Shown here in pieces: positions 52,320 to 60,964 of a stretch of 64,000 bases of DNA. This stretch comes from DATJZH01 sp052146815 (GTDB taxonomy: Bacteria; Actinomycetota; Actinomycetes; Streptosporangiales; Streptosporangiaceae): NCBI GenBank assembly GCA_052146815.1, contig JBKQMG010000210.1, positions 100,485 through 164,484 of the forward strand, in the 5' to 3' direction. A program made the translations under genes and the position numbers. The notes under the pieces were generated by a model that saw only the letters and a list, made by a program, of their open reading frames with translations, was not told the DNA's origin and did not search any database. Within the stretch, counting starts at the first letter, position 1. The number at the start of each line of letters is the position of its first letter.

Positions 52320-53777
52320 ATGACTGATCCTCCCTTCGGCTTCGGACTGCCCGGGAGATCCGGTGGCGAGTCCGGAGGCTCCTCTGGCGGCCAGGGCGGT
52401 TCTTCCGGCGGCGGCGCCGGCGGCCCGCTCGGGCCGCTCGGACCACTCGGTGACCCGCAGCAGTTCGCCGAGGCGCTGCGGCAGTTCGCTGACCTGATGT
52501 CCTGGCAGGGCGGCCCGGTCAACTGGGACCTGGCCAAGAACGTGGCACGCCAGACCGTATCGGCAGCCGGCGATCCCAGCATCGGCGAGGCCGAGCGCGC
52601 CAAGGTAGTCGAGGCCATCCGGCTGGCTGACCTCTGGCTGGAAGACGCCACCACCCTGCCGACCGGAGTGCGTACCCCTCAGGCGTGGAGCCGGTCGGAG
52701 TGGGTCGAGGCAACGCTTCCGGTGTGGTCCAAGCTATGCGACCCGATCGCCGCGCGCGCCGTCGAGGCCATGAGCGGCATGCTCAGCGATGATCCCGACG
52801 AGCTCGCCGCCGAACTGCCGCCCGAGATGCGCGCCACGATGGCGGCCATGACCGGCGGGCTCGGCGCCCTCGGCGGCCTCGGCGAGATGATGCGCCGGAT
52901 CGGCGGCATGATGGTCGGCGGCCAGACGGGCGCTGCGGTGGGCGCCCTCGCCCAGGAAGTGGTGAGCTCGACCGACGTCGGCCTGCCCCTCGGCCCTGAG
53001 GGCACGGCCGCGCTGCTGCCGGGCGGGGTGGCCGCGTTCGGCGAGGGACTGACGGTGAACCTCGACGAGGTGCGCCTGTTCCTCGCACTGCGCGAGGCGG
53101 CCCATCACCGGCTCTTCGCGCATGTGCCGTGGCTGCGGACCCGGCTGCTCGGCGCGGTCGAGGACTACGCGCGTGGCATCAAGGTCGACGCGGCGGCGCT
53201 GCGCGCGGCCATGCCGCAGATTGATCCGTCCAATCCGGAGGCGCTGAACGAGGCGCTGTCCGGCGCGGCGCTGTTCCAGCCGGAGGACACCGCCGAGCAG
53301 AAGGCCGCCCTGGTCCGCCTCGAGACGGTGCTGGCCCTCGTCGAAGGCTGGGTGGCCACGGTGGTCGAGGACGCCGCGCAGGACCGGCTGCCGCAGGCGA
53401 CGGCGCTGGCCGAGGCCATCAGGCGACGGCGGGCGACGGGCGGTCCGGCGGAGCGCACCTTCGCCACGCTGGTGGGGCTGGAACTGCGGCCCCGCCGGCT
53501 GCGGGAAGCCGCCGCCATCTGGCGCGGCCTGACCCAGGAGCGCGGCGTGGCAGGCCGGGACGCCCTCTGGACGCATCCTGACCTGCTGCCCACCGCCGAT
53601 GACTTCGACGATCCGGACGGGTTCGTCCGCGGCCGTCCGGAGCTCGATATCTCCGACCTCGAAGCCGGTGCCGCAGGCGCGGGCGGTAAGGCCCCTGACG
53701 CCGGCGAGGGCGAAGGCCCGGAATCCGGGGACGACAGGGAATCCGGGGAGGATACGGCCGGCGAAGGGCCGGCCTAG
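52320..53777 (+). CDS. zinc-dependent metalloprotease family protein (DUF2342)
   Basis: 485 aa, ATG start. A Gly/Ser/Pro-rich N-terminus (about 1-45) is followed by a helical core: FAEALRQFADLMSWQGGPVNWDLAKNVARQ, WVEATLPVWSKLCDPIAARAVEAM, the Met/Gly-rich helix LGGLGEMMRRIGGMMVGGQTGAAVGALAQEV, then the presumed metal helix LREAAHHRLFAHVPWLRTRLLGAVEDYARGI. The family usually reads EAAHQRLF there, so His-Glu pairing differs from HExxH. LFQPEDTAEQKAALVRLETVLALVEGWVATVV is also conserved. The acidic C-tail is disordered. Peptidase activity has not been shown for the family, to my knowledge. Confidence 0.87.
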   Translation: MTDPPFGFGLPGRSGGESGGSSGGQGGSSGGGAGGPLGPLGPLGDPQQFAEALRQFADLMSWQGGPVNWDLAKNVARQTVSAAGDPSIGEAERAKVVEAIRLADLWLEDATTLPTGVRTPQAWSRSEWVEATLPVWSKLCDPIAARAVEAMSGMLSDDPDELAAELPPEMRATMAAMTGGLGALGGLGEMMRRIGGMMVGGQTGAAVGALAQEVVSSTDVGLPLGPEGTAALLPGGVAAFGEGLTVNLDEVRLFLALREAAHHRLFAHVPWLRTRLLGAVEDYARGIKVDAAALRAAMPQIDPSNPEALNEALSGAALFQPEDTAEQKAALVRLETVLALVEGWVATVVEDAAQDRLPQATALAEAIRRRRATGGPAERTFATLVGLELRPRRLREAAAIWRGLTQERGVAGRDALWTHPDLLPTADDFDDPDGFVRGRPELDISDLEAGAAGAGGKAPDAGEGEGPESGDDRESGEDTAGEGPA

Positions 53778-53933
53778 GCCCGGCTGCCTGCGAGATTCAC
53801 CGGGCGTGCACCGCGGCCCACAGGGACGCGCCGCAGCTTCCCCGGGTTGCGCACAGGGTTATGCACAGCCTGTGCTGACGGGCCGCGCCAGCACGCCCGG
53901 CCTAGTGTCGGTATCGCCTGGCACGCTCAGCGC

Positions 53934-54869
53934 GTGAGACCAGCGCTGAAGTCCGGGCTGCTGCCCGTGTGGCGGGATCGCGACACCCTGCAGCTCGGAA
54001 TCGACCCGCGGCGAGCGGTGGCCCTGAGCGGCATGGGCGAGGCGGCGTGGCTGATCAGCCTCCTGGACGGCAGCCGCGACCGGGCGCAGATCCTGGCGGC
54101 CGCGGCGGCCAGGGGCATGCCTGCCGACGCGGTCGAGCGGGTCCTGACCCTGCTGGCGGCCGCGGGCGCCCTCGACGACTTCCCGGCGGCCATCTGGCGG
54201 GAAATACCCTCCTCGCTCCGCTCGCCGCTGCGGGCCGAGCTCGCCACCGTGTCGCTCGCGCGCGCTGACGGGGACGGCGGGGCAGCAGCCCTGGCCCGGC
54301 GGCGCGCGGCGGCGGTGTGCATCTACGGCACGGTGCGGACCGGCCCGGCGATTGCCGCGATACTGACCGCGGCGGGAGTCGGCTCGGTCGCCTGCCCGGG
54401 CGCGGCGGACCGGGAGCGCGCGCCCGACCGGGAGCGCCCGCCCGATCTCGCCGTGCTGACCGAGCGGCCGGCCGCGGACCTGGCCGCATGGCTGATGCGC
54501 GAGCGAGTCCCGCATCTGGCCGTATCCGCGGCCGAGGCCATCGGCCTGGTCGGGCCGCTCGTTCTGCCCGGACGGACGGCCTGCCTGCGATGCCAGGATC
54601 ACACCCGGGCCGACAATGACCCGGCGTGGCCGCTGATACTCGCCCAGCTGGCCGGCCGGAAGCCCGACTCCCTGGCCTGCGACGCGGTCCTCGCCGCTGC
54701 CGTCGCGGCACAGGCCGCCGCCCAGGCGCTGACGTTCATCGACCGGGCGGCGCTGGCGTACGCTGCGGTCAACGGCACGCTGGAGCTTGTCCTGCCCGGC
54801 TGGCAGTGGCGCCGCAGGACCTGGCTGCCCCATCGTGCCTGCATGTGTGCTAGTCACGCCCCGACGTAG
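53934..54869 (+). CDS. ThiF/E1-like (TOMM leader-binding type) protein with degenerate nucleotide loop
   Basis: 311 aa from GTG 53934. The first 100 residues are a leader-peptide-binding-like winged helix (PVWRDRDTLQLGIDPRRAVALSGM, then RMPADAVERVLTLLAAAGAL). The E1-like half has VCIYGTVRTGPAIAAILTAAGVGSV where a Gly-x-Gly-x-x-Gly loop would be expected; two Gly are lost and ATP binding is doubtful. VGPLVLPGRTACLRCQDHTRADNDPAWPLILAQLAG and the ACMCASH end carry a CxxC...CxC zinc site. This family is widespread in actinobacteria as a stand-alone gene and often annotated cyclodehydratase-associated. No YcaO gene or precursor peptide is seen nearby. Function unknown. Confidence 0.8.
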   Translation: MRPALKSGLLPVWRDRDTLQLGIDPRRAVALSGMGEAAWLISLLDGSRDRAQILAAAAARGMPADAVERVLTLLAAAGALDDFPAAIWREIPSSLRSPLRAELATVSLARADGDGGAAALARRRAAAVCIYGTVRTGPAIAAILTAAGVGSVACPGAADRERAPDRERPPDLAVLTERPAADLAAWLMRERVPHLAVSAAEAIGLVGPLVLPGRTACLRCQDHTRADNDPAWPLILAQLAGRKPDSLACDAVLAAAVAAQAAAQALTFIDRAALAYAAVNGTLELVLPGWQWRRRTWLPHRACMCASHAPT

Positions 54870-54883
54870 CCGAGAATGGGATC

Positions 54884-56368
54884 ATGAGCGATCTTCCCCG
54901 CCGAGCTGTAACCCGAACGGCCAAGCTGGCCACCCTCCCCGTCGGCCTGGCCGGCCGGACGGCGTGGGGCCTCGGCAAGCGCCTCGGCGGACGGCCCGCG
55001 GAAATCGTGGCCCAGGAGATCCAGCAGCGGACGGCGGAGCAGATCTTCCGGGTCCTCGGCGAGCTCAAGGGCGGCGCGCTGAAGCTGGGCCAGGCCCTGT
55101 CGATTTTCGAGGCCGCGATGCCGGCCGAGATCGCGGGCCCCTACCGGGCCACTTTGACCAAGCTGCAGGAAGCCGCTCCGCCGCTGCCTGCCAGCACCGT
55201 GCACAAGGTCCTCGCCGCGGATCTGGGCGAGAACTGGCGTGAGAGCTTCGCTGAGTTCGACGACCAGCCTGCCGCCGCGGCTTCCATCGGGCAGGTGCAC
55301 CGGGCCACCTGGCACGATGGCCGGCGGGTGGCCGTCAAGATTCAGTATCCCGGCGCCGGCAAGGCACTGATCAGTGACTTCAACCAGATCGGGCGGGTTG
55401 GACGGCTGTTCGGCGCGCTGATGCCCGGACTGGAAGTCGGGCCGCTGCTAGACGAGCTGAAGGCCAGGGTGACCGAAGAACTCGATTACCAGCTCGAAGC
55501 AGCCTCGCAGGAAGCATTCGCCGCCGCCTACGCCGGGGACCCCGACATCTTCGTGCCGCGCGTGGTCACTGCCACGGACCATGTGCTCGTCAGCGAGTGG
55601 ATGGACGGGACGCCGCTGTCGCGGATCATCTCCGACGGCACGCAGGAGGAGCGCAACCGGGCCGGCCTGCAGCTCGTCCGGTTTCTTTTCTCCGGGCCGG
55701 CCCGCGCCGGGATGCTGCACGCGGACCCGCATCCGGGCAATTTCCGCCTGCTCGCCGACGGCCGGCTTGGCGTCCTTGACTTCGGCGCCGTCGACCGGCT
55801 GGCGGACGGTTTCCCGCCGATGTTCGGCAAGCTGCTGTGGCTCATGCACACTAACGGCGACATCGAGGTCGTCGAGCGCGAATTGCGTGACAACGGGTTC
55901 CTGCGCCCCGGCGTCGAGATCGACCTTGATGCCCTGCATGCCTTCCTCGCCCCGCTGGCCGAGCCATCGAAGGTAGAGACATTCAAATTCAGCCGGGAAT
56001 GGATGCGAGAGGAGGCGGCCAGGGTTACCGACCTCCGGGCGGCCAATGTCAGCCGCCGCCTGAACCTGCCGCCGTCCTATGTGCTGATCCACCGGGTGTC
56101 CACGGCAGGCATCGGAGTGCTGTGCCAGCTGGGGTCCGAGGGCCCCTTCCGGGCCGAGGTGCTGAAGTGGATGCCCGGTTACGGTCCCACCGCTGCGGCG
56201 GATCTGCCCGCCGGCGGCTCAGGCGGCGACGGCTCGGCCGGCGACGGGAGCAACGGCACCGCCCCGACTCGCAGCAGCGCCGGGATCCCCGCGCTGCCAG
56301 CCACCACACTCCTGGCCCCGCCCGCCAGCACAGCCCCGGCCAGCGCGGCCCCGGCACCGCCCGCCTGA
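54884..56368 (+). CDS. ABC1 (AarF/UbiB) kinase-like ATPase
   Basis: 494 aa, ATG start. ABC1 proteins are atypical kinases that act as ATPases; UbiB/COQ8 members assist quinone or lipid biosynthesis. Features: the KxGQ motif in LKGGALKLGQALSIFEAAMP, the Ala-rich nucleotide loop in AAAASIGQVHRATWHDGRRVAVKIQYPG, then DELKARVTEELDYQLEAASQ, SEWMDGTPLSRIISDG, HADPHPGNFRLLADGRLGVLDFGAVDRL (catalytic and metal loops), followed by the helical RVSTAGIGVLCQL. The last 90 residues are Gly/Ala/Pro-rich and not conserved. Fifteen bases after the E1-like gene. Confidence 0.93.
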   Translation: MSDLPRRAVTRTAKLATLPVGLAGRTAWGLGKRLGGRPAEIVAQEIQQRTAEQIFRVLGELKGGALKLGQALSIFEAAMPAEIAGPYRATLTKLQEAAPPLPASTVHKVLAADLGENWRESFAEFDDQPAAAASIGQVHRATWHDGRRVAVKIQYPGAGKALISDFNQIGRVGRLFGALMPGLEVGPLLDELKARVTEELDYQLEAASQEAFAAAYAGDPDIFVPRVVTATDHVLVSEWMDGTPLSRIISDGTQEERNRAGLQLVRFLFSGPARAGMLHADPHPGNFRLLADGRLGVLDFGAVDRLADGFPPMFGKLLWLMHTNGDIEVVERELRDNGFLRPGVEIDLDALHAFLAPLAEPSKVETFKFSREWMREEAARVTDLRAANVSRRLNLPPSYVLIHRVSTAGIGVLCQLGSEGPFRAEVLKWMPGYGPTAAADLPAGGSGGDGSAGDGSNGTAPTRSSAGIPALPATTLLAPPASTAPASAAPAPPA

Positions 56369-56533
56369 GCCTCGCGGCAGACGCGCGGCGGGGCCGGGAA
56401 AGTGACTGCCTCCCCGCCCCCGCCGGATTCGGCGGACCACCACCGCGGCCACGCTCATGGCCACCGCGCTCCCGCTCGGAGAGCCGCGGTCCCGCTCCGG
56501 CGGCCGTCCGCTGAGAACCGCCGCCCTCGTCGC

Positions 56534-56746
56534 TCAGAGCAGAGCTGGCGGGGTGAGCTCGATCTCCGCGAGTTCATCCCGCCGCCGCGCTGCCTCATGC
56601 CAGCTGTGGGCTAGCTGCTCTTCTGCTCGCTCATACCGCCGGACCGCCCGCTCGTACGTGCGTACCTGCCAGACCCGGCGCTGCTGCACGGCGAGCTCCG
56701 CCATCTCCCTTTGATGTTCGGCCGCCTGCTGATGAACTGAGTACAC
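56534..56746 (-). CDS. small helical hypothetical protein
   Basis: 70 aa from GTG 56746. The sequence is Glu/Gln/Arg/Ala-rich with VQQRRVWQVRTYERAVRRYERAEEQLAHSWHEAARRRDELAEIE, a likely coiled coil. Codons favour G/C in third positions. The same frame stays open upstream to the whiB7 stop region with a similar Gln/Glu-rich composition but contains no start codon. It lies 100 bases after whiB7 on the same strand and may be in its regulon. I do not recognise a family. Confidence 0.4.
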   Translation of the reverse strand: MYSVHQQAAEHQREMAELAVQQRRVWQVRTYERAVRRYERAEEQLAHSWHEAARRRDELAEIELTPPALL

Positions 56747-56846
56747 CTCTTCTACCGCCGCTTCCTGCTCGTCTGGCTGCTGCGCTTCCTGCTCGTGGGC
56801 GCATCCTGCTGACCTGCTGACCCGGGCGGCGTGACCGCCCTGACGG

Positions 56847-57218
56847 TCACGCCGCTACATCGGTCTTGCGAGGACGCCCGCGCGGGCGCTTGCGCGGCAC
56901 GACCTCGCCGCGCAGGAAGAGCTCACCGCCCCAGACACCCCACGGCTCCTTGCGCTCGATTGCCCCTGCGAGGCAGGTGAGCTGCGCCGGGCAGCCGCGG
57001 CACAGCGACTTGGCGTACTCAACATCCTCCGGGGCTTCGGCGAAGAACAATTCCGGGTCGTCGCTGCACGGCAGGCCGAGATCGCTCGGCAGGCCGGCCA
57101 CCGCCAGCGCGTCGGCCGCCGCCGGCGCCTGGCTTTCTGTGTTGAGTGCCGCCGCCGCGGACCCCGCCTTCAACCCCGCCGCATGTTCCATCACGGCGGT
57201 GGTGCCGGGCCAGTGCAT
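56847..57218 (-). CDS. whiB7: WhiB7 (WblC)-type antibiotic-resistance regulator
   Basis: 123 aa from ATG 57218; GAGAGGGG lies nine bases upstream (an earlier ATG, 57227, is too close to it). WhiB7 binds the primary sigma factor and activates intrinsic antibiotic-resistance genes upon ribosome stress. It has four cluster Cys (LPCSDDPELFFAEAPEDVEYAKSLCRGCPAQLTC), the EPWGVWGGE turn and the RKRPRGRPRK AT-hook that sets WhiB7 apart from other WhiB proteins. The N-terminus is longer than in mycobacteria. The transcript has a leader of about 430 bases with an uORF and two hairpins. Confidence 0.93.
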   Translation of the reverse strand: MHWPGTTAVMEHAAGLKAGSAAAALNTESQAPAAADALAVAGLPSDLGLPCSDDPELFFAEAPEDVEYAKSLCRGCPAQLTCLAGAIERKEPWGVWGGELFLRGEVVPRKRPRGRPRKTDVAA

Positions 57219-57290
57219 CGGTGTCATCCCCTCTCGTCGCTCGTCGTACGGTCTCTCACTCGTCTGACAAAACGGTGGCCTCGCATGACG

Positions 57291-57325
57291 AAGGCCGCGG
57301 ACCCGGTCTCCGGGTCCGCGGCCTT
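57291..57325 (-). terminator. strong hairpin in the whiB7 leader (attenuator candidate)
   Basis: Perfect 15-bp stem AAGGCCGCGGACCCG / CGGGTCCGCGGCCTT with a 5-base loop. On the minus strand a TTTT follows about 20 bases on (57269-57272). It lies 22 bases beyond the uORF stop and 64 bases before the whiB7 SD region, the position of the known whiB7/wblC leader terminators. Confidence 0.6.
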
Positions 57326-57337
57326 GAGGGGATCAGG

Positions 57338-57355
57338 CCGGTCTTTCTAGACCGG
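57338..57355 (-). promoter_or_regulatory. hairpin at the uORF stop codon
   Basis: CCGGTC and GACCGG pair around a 6-base loop. The uORF stop (57347-57349) lies inside it, so a ribosome finishing or stalling at the uORF end would open this stem and may change folding of the larger stem downstream. Confidence 0.5.
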
Positions 57356-57604
57356 TTCCCTCGCCGGATGCGGACCCAAAGTACCGCCGCTCGGCGCGGC
57401 GATAAGGGTCGTGTGCAGGTACTGCTTCCTGGGCTCATTGCTGACAGAGACACGGGCAGCCCCCGCGGTACGCGAGCGCGCGGCAGCATTGGCAGCCGTG
57501 CCGATGGCCATGGCGAACCACGTACCTGCCGGCAGGCAGGCACCCGTGACGAACTCTGCGCGGTCATCCGCGGCAGGCTCGGCGTTAACGAGCGTGTTCA
57601 GCAT
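57347..57604 (-). CDS. upstream ORF in the whiB7 leader
   Basis: 85 codons from ATG 57604, seven bases after AAGGAGGT, the strongest SD in the area. The peptide begins MLNTLVNAEPAADDRAEFVTG, has a Ala-rich middle (ANAAARSRTAGAARVS) and ends HPAREPV. I do not recognise a domain. A leader-encoded uORF is known to control whiB7/wblC by attenuation when ribosomes are inhibited. A small functional protein cannot be excluded. The frame begins 43 bases after the predicted transcript start. Confidence 0.6.
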   Translation of the reverse strand: MLNTLVNAEPAADDRAEFVTGACLPAGTWFAMAIGTAANAAARSRTAGAARVSVSNEPRKQYLHTTLIAAPSGGTLGPHPAREPV

Positions 57605-57654
57605 CGTGGGCACCTCCTTCCAGCCAGCGTTGATTCTCCGAGGACCATGCCAGC

Positions 57655-57692
57655 ACATTACGCAGGCCCCGCGGAACAGGGCAACTGAATTT
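57655..57692 (-). promoter_or_regulatory. whiB7 promoter with AT-rich element
   Basis: AAATT (57692-57688), then TTGCCC (57684-57679), an 18-base spacer and TAATGT (57660-57655). An AT-rich block just upstream of the -35 is the known WhiB7 target architecture at sigma-A promoters, so autoactivation is likely. Start predicted about 57648. Confidence 0.55.
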
Positions 57693-57757
57693 CCGCCGCC
57701 GGCCAGAGGTCGTTCCCGTACCGTGACCTAATTCACCGTGCGCGGCATCAGCGCAGC

Positions 57758-58618
57758 TCAGCGGCTAGTGCGGATCAGCCCCTCCTGCATCACCGACACC
57801 ACGAGCGATCCGTCGCTGGTGAACACCTCACCGCGGGCCAGCCCGCGGGCTCCCCCGGCCACCGGCGACTCCAGGGCGTAGAGCAGCCACCTGTCCGCCC
57901 GGAAGGGCCGATGAAACCACATCGCATGGTCCAGGCTGGCGCCCTGGGCGCTTCGGTCAGCCCAGGAAAGCCCGTGCGCCAGCAGCACGGAATCGAGCAG
58001 GGTGATATCCGAGGCGTAGGTCATGATGCACACGTGCAGCAGCGGATCGTCGGGCAGTTCCCCGTCCGCGCGCAGCCAGACCAGGCTGCTGGTGGCCCGC
58101 AGGGACGGATCACGCTGGGCTTCGACCGTCGTCGGGCCGATGTGCCGGATATCGATGGGATTGTTGTGGAAGAAGTCGTGCACCGACGGGCCGAATTCTC
58201 TCTCCAGCCGCACGGCCGTGGCAGTGACCTGGTCGGGCGGCGGCACGTCGGGCATCTGGTCAGCGTGCTCGATGCCCGGCTCGGCCTGATGGAAGGAGGC
58301 GGACAGCGTGAAGATCGTCTCGCCATGCTGAACGGCCGCGACCCGCCGGGTCGTGAAGGACCGGCCATCGCGCACTCGTTCGACCAGGTAGATGATCGGC
58401 ACCTGCGGATCGCCGGGCCGGATGAAGTAGGCGTGCAGCGAGTGCACCGGCCTCTCGGCCGGGACGGTGCGCCCGGCCGCCACCAGGGCCTGTCCCGCCA
58501 CCTGGCCGCCGAAGACGCGCTGCCTGCGCTCCCCCGCGGGACTGCGGCCGCGGAAGATATTGACCTCGATCTGCTCGAGATTGAGCAGATCCACGACGGC
58601 TTCGAGTGCCTTGCTCAT
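57758..58618 (-). CDS. tesB: acyl-CoA thioesterase II
   Basis: 286 aa. TesB hydrolyses medium- to long-chain acyl-CoA. Double hot-dog fold: the first half has QRVFGGQVAGQALVAAGRTVPAERPVHSLHAYFIRPGDPQVPI and GRSFTTRRVAAVQHGETIFTLSASFH; the second has LDSVLLAHGLSWADRSAQGASLDHAMWFHRPFRADRWLLYALESPVAGGARGLARGEVFTSDGSLVVSVMQEGLIR. The Asp, Thr and Gln of the active site are expected in LDHAMWF, the TSS/TS region and the QEGLIR end; the first and last are visible. Length and ends fit. The gene is upstream of the whiB7 leader promoter and downstream of uvrD2. Confidence 0.93.
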   Translation of the reverse strand: MSKALEAVVDLLNLEQIEVNIFRGRSPAGERRQRVFGGQVAGQALVAAGRTVPAERPVHSLHAYFIRPGDPQVPIIYLVERVRDGRSFTTRRVAAVQHGETIFTLSASFHQAEPGIEHADQMPDVPPPDQVTATAVRLEREFGPSVHDFFHNNPIDIRHIGPTTVEAQRDPSLRATSSLVWLRADGELPDDPLLHVCIMTYASDITLLDSVLLAHGLSWADRSAQGASLDHAMWFHRPFRADRWLLYALESPVAGGARGLARGEVFTSDGSLVVSVMQEGLIRTSR

Positions 58619-58743
58619 CGCTGGCTGCCGCTCATCGGTGCCCGACCCGGCTTCTTTCCATGATCCGCCGCCTCATCCGCTGCCGCCTTACCCCCTGATC
58701 GGTCCCGCATGCTCACATCCGCAGCGCCCGCTGGTCCCGTGCC

Positions 58744-60843
58744 TCACCCGCGGACCTGGTGATCCGCGGGGCCGCCTGGACCAGTGTCCGCGCACAACGC
58801 GAGCACGGCGGCACCGTACCGGTCAAGCTTGACGGCCCCGACACCGGGGACCGCGGCCAGCTGGCTGCGGCTGACCGGCCGCCGCCGCGCGATCGCGCGC
58901 AGCGTCGCGTCGGAGAAGACCACGAAGGCGGGCACGCCCTGCTCCCTGGCCGCTGCCGTCCGCCAGTCAGTGAGCTGCCGCAGCAGTCGCTCCGCACCGG
59001 GCCCGAGCGGGGCGCCGGCGTCAGCGGGCCGGTCGCGACCGCCGCGCGGCAGGGACGGACGGGCCAGTGCCGCGACCGCCTCGCGCAGCGGGCGCGGCCG
59101 CAGGTCATCGAGGAACCGGGACGGCTTCCTGGACCGGCGGCCGCCCGGCGACCTGGCCAGGGCCCAGGACAGGAAGACCCGCTCGCGGGCTCGGGTCACG
59201 CCCACGTAGAGCAGCCGCCGTTCTTCCTCGATCGCGTCGTCGGTCTGCGCGTAGATGATGGGCATCGTGCCGTCGGTCAGGCCGGGCAGGAAGACCGCGT
59301 CCCATTCCAGTCCCTTGGCCGCGTGCAGCGAGGCAATCGTCACGCCCCCGGCGGCGGGCGCCTGCCCGGTCTCGGTGCGCAGGGCAAGGTCGGCCGCGAG
59401 GTCTGCGAGCGTTGCCTGCGGCGAGGCAGCGAAAAAGTCGTCGGCGAGCTGGGCCAGGGCCGTCAGCGACTCCCACCGATCGCGGGCCAGGCCCCGGCCG
59501 GCGGGCGCGTCGCCGCTCAGGCCGAGACCGGACAGCACGGGCCTGACCTGCGAAGCCGGGTCCTCGCCCGTCATTGCCGAACGGGCGGCGGCCCGCAGCA
59601 GCGCGACCGCCTGCCGCACTTCGGCCCGGTCGAAGAAACGCTCCGCGCCGCGCAGCTGGAACGGCACCCCGGCGTCTGCCAGCGCCTGCTCGTAGCCCGC
59701 CGTCTGGGCGTTGGCCCGCAGGAGGACCGCGATCTCGCCGGGCGGCGTGCCCGCCTCGATCAGGGCCGCCGCCTGCCGGGCCACCGACGCCGCCTCCTCC
59801 TGCTCGTCTCCGTGCTCGGCGAACCCCGGCGCCGGTCCGGCCGGCCGCTGCGCGACCAGCGGCGCGCCCGGCGACCGGGCACCCGCGCCGCTCAGCCGGT
59901 TGGCCAGCGTGATGACCTGCGGAGTGGAGCGGTAGTTGCGCACGAGCCTGATCACGGTCGCGCCTGGGTACTCGGCCGCGAACCCGGTCAGGTAGGAGGG
60001 CGTCGCGCCGGCGAAGGAGTAAATCGTCTGCCGCGGGTCGCCCACGACGCAGATATCGTCCCGGTCGCCAGCCCACATCTCGAGCAGCAGTTTCTGCAGC
60101 GGATTGACGTCCTGGTACTCGTCGACCACGAAATAGCCGTAGCGATCCCTGACCTCCTGGGCGGCCGCGGGATGCTCGGCCAGAATGGCGGCCGTGAGCT
60201 CGAGCACCGACTCGAAGTCCACCAGGTTGCGTTCCCGGCGAAGGGCCTCGTACTCTGCGTAGAGCCTGGCGAGGGTCGCCGCCGCGAACGGCGGTGTGCG
60301 GCCGGCCTTGACGCTGGCCTGCGGGTAGTCGCCGGGGCGTAGCTGAGTGACCTTGGCCCACTCGATCTCTGCGGCCGCGTCTCTGAGTTCGGGCAGGCCA
60401 GGCGACAGGCGCAGCCGCCGGGCGGCCTCCGCGATCAGGCTGACCTTGGAGTCGATGACCGCCGGGGCGGGACCGCCGATCGTCGACGGCCAGAAATGAG
60501 TCAGCTGACGCAGTGCGGCAGAGTGGAAGGTGCGCGCCTGTACGTGCCGTAGCCCCGCGTCAGGCACGGCCGCGCCCAGCTGCCGCAGCCGCCCGCGCAA
60601 TTCGCCGGCCGCCCTGGTGGTGAACGTCACCGCCAGAACGCGGGCCGGGTCGACCACGCCGGTCGCCGCGGCATAGGCGATGCGGTGCGCGACCGCGCGG
60701 GTCTTGCCGGTCCCGGCGCCGGCCAGCACGCACACCGGACCGCGGGCGGCGAGGGCCACCTCCCGCTGCTCGGGGTCGAGCGCGGACAGCACGGCCTCGG
60801 GACCTTCGGGGCCAGCCACAGGCGCCTCCTTTCCGGCCGCCAT
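58744..60843 (-). CDS. uvrD2: UvrD2-type superfamily 1 DNA helicase with HRDC domain
   Basis: 699 aa. An ATP-driven 3'-5' helicase of the actinobacterial UvrD2 branch. Motif I is GAGTGKTRAVAHRIAYA near 40, motif Ia FTTRAAGELR, motif II VVDEYQDVNPLQ near 240, motif III GDPRQTIYSFAGA, motif IV LVRNYRST, motif V IASLHAAKGLEWDAVFLPGL and motif VI EEERRLLYVGVTRARERVFLSWA. A C-terminal HRDC domain (LTDWRTAAAREQGVPAFVVFSDATLRAIA, about 620-695) is the UvrD2 hallmark. No 4-Cys zinc motif is seen before it, a feature present in mycobacterial UvrD2. Divergent from mycoredoxin. Confidence 0.93.
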   Translation of the reverse strand: MAAGKEAPVAGPEGPEAVLSALDPEQREVALAARGPVCVLAGAGTGKTRAVAHRIAYAAATGVVDPARVLAVTFTTRAAGELRGRLRQLGAAVPDAGLRHVQARTFHSAALRQLTHFWPSTIGGPAPAVIDSKVSLIAEAARRLRLSPGLPELRDAAAEIEWAKVTQLRPGDYPQASVKAGRTPPFAAATLARLYAEYEALRRERNLVDFESVLELTAAILAEHPAAAQEVRDRYGYFVVDEYQDVNPLQKLLLEMWAGDRDDICVVGDPRQTIYSFAGATPSYLTGFAAEYPGATVIRLVRNYRSTPQVITLANRLSGAGARSPGAPLVAQRPAGPAPGFAEHGDEQEEAASVARQAAALIEAGTPPGEIAVLLRANAQTAGYEQALADAGVPFQLRGAERFFDRAEVRQAVALLRAAARSAMTGEDPASQVRPVLSGLGLSGDAPAGRGLARDRWESLTALAQLADDFFAASPQATLADLAADLALRTETGQAPAAGGVTIASLHAAKGLEWDAVFLPGLTDGTMPIIYAQTDDAIEEERRLLYVGVTRARERVFLSWALARSPGGRRSRKPSRFLDDLRPRPLREAVAALARPSLPRGGRDRPADAGAPLGPGAERLLRQLTDWRTAAAREQGVPAFVVFSDATLRAIARRRPVSRSQLAAVPGVGAVKLDRYGAAVLALCADTGPGGPADHQVRG

Positions 60844-60964
60844 CTTGCCCTATGCCTGCGACAGCGGCCGGCCGGACGGCCTCCGGGAAGCCGCCGGGAA
60901 GCCGCCGGAGGGTTTACGCGTTAGTAATGTAAGTACCAAAGACCGTGAACCGGGAGGACCACAG

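Noticed and set aside
53934..54869. Complete azole-peptide (TOMM) gene cluster around the E1-like gene
   Set aside because: No YcaO, dehydrogenase or precursor gene within view; neighbours are a DUF2342 protein and an ABC1 kinase.
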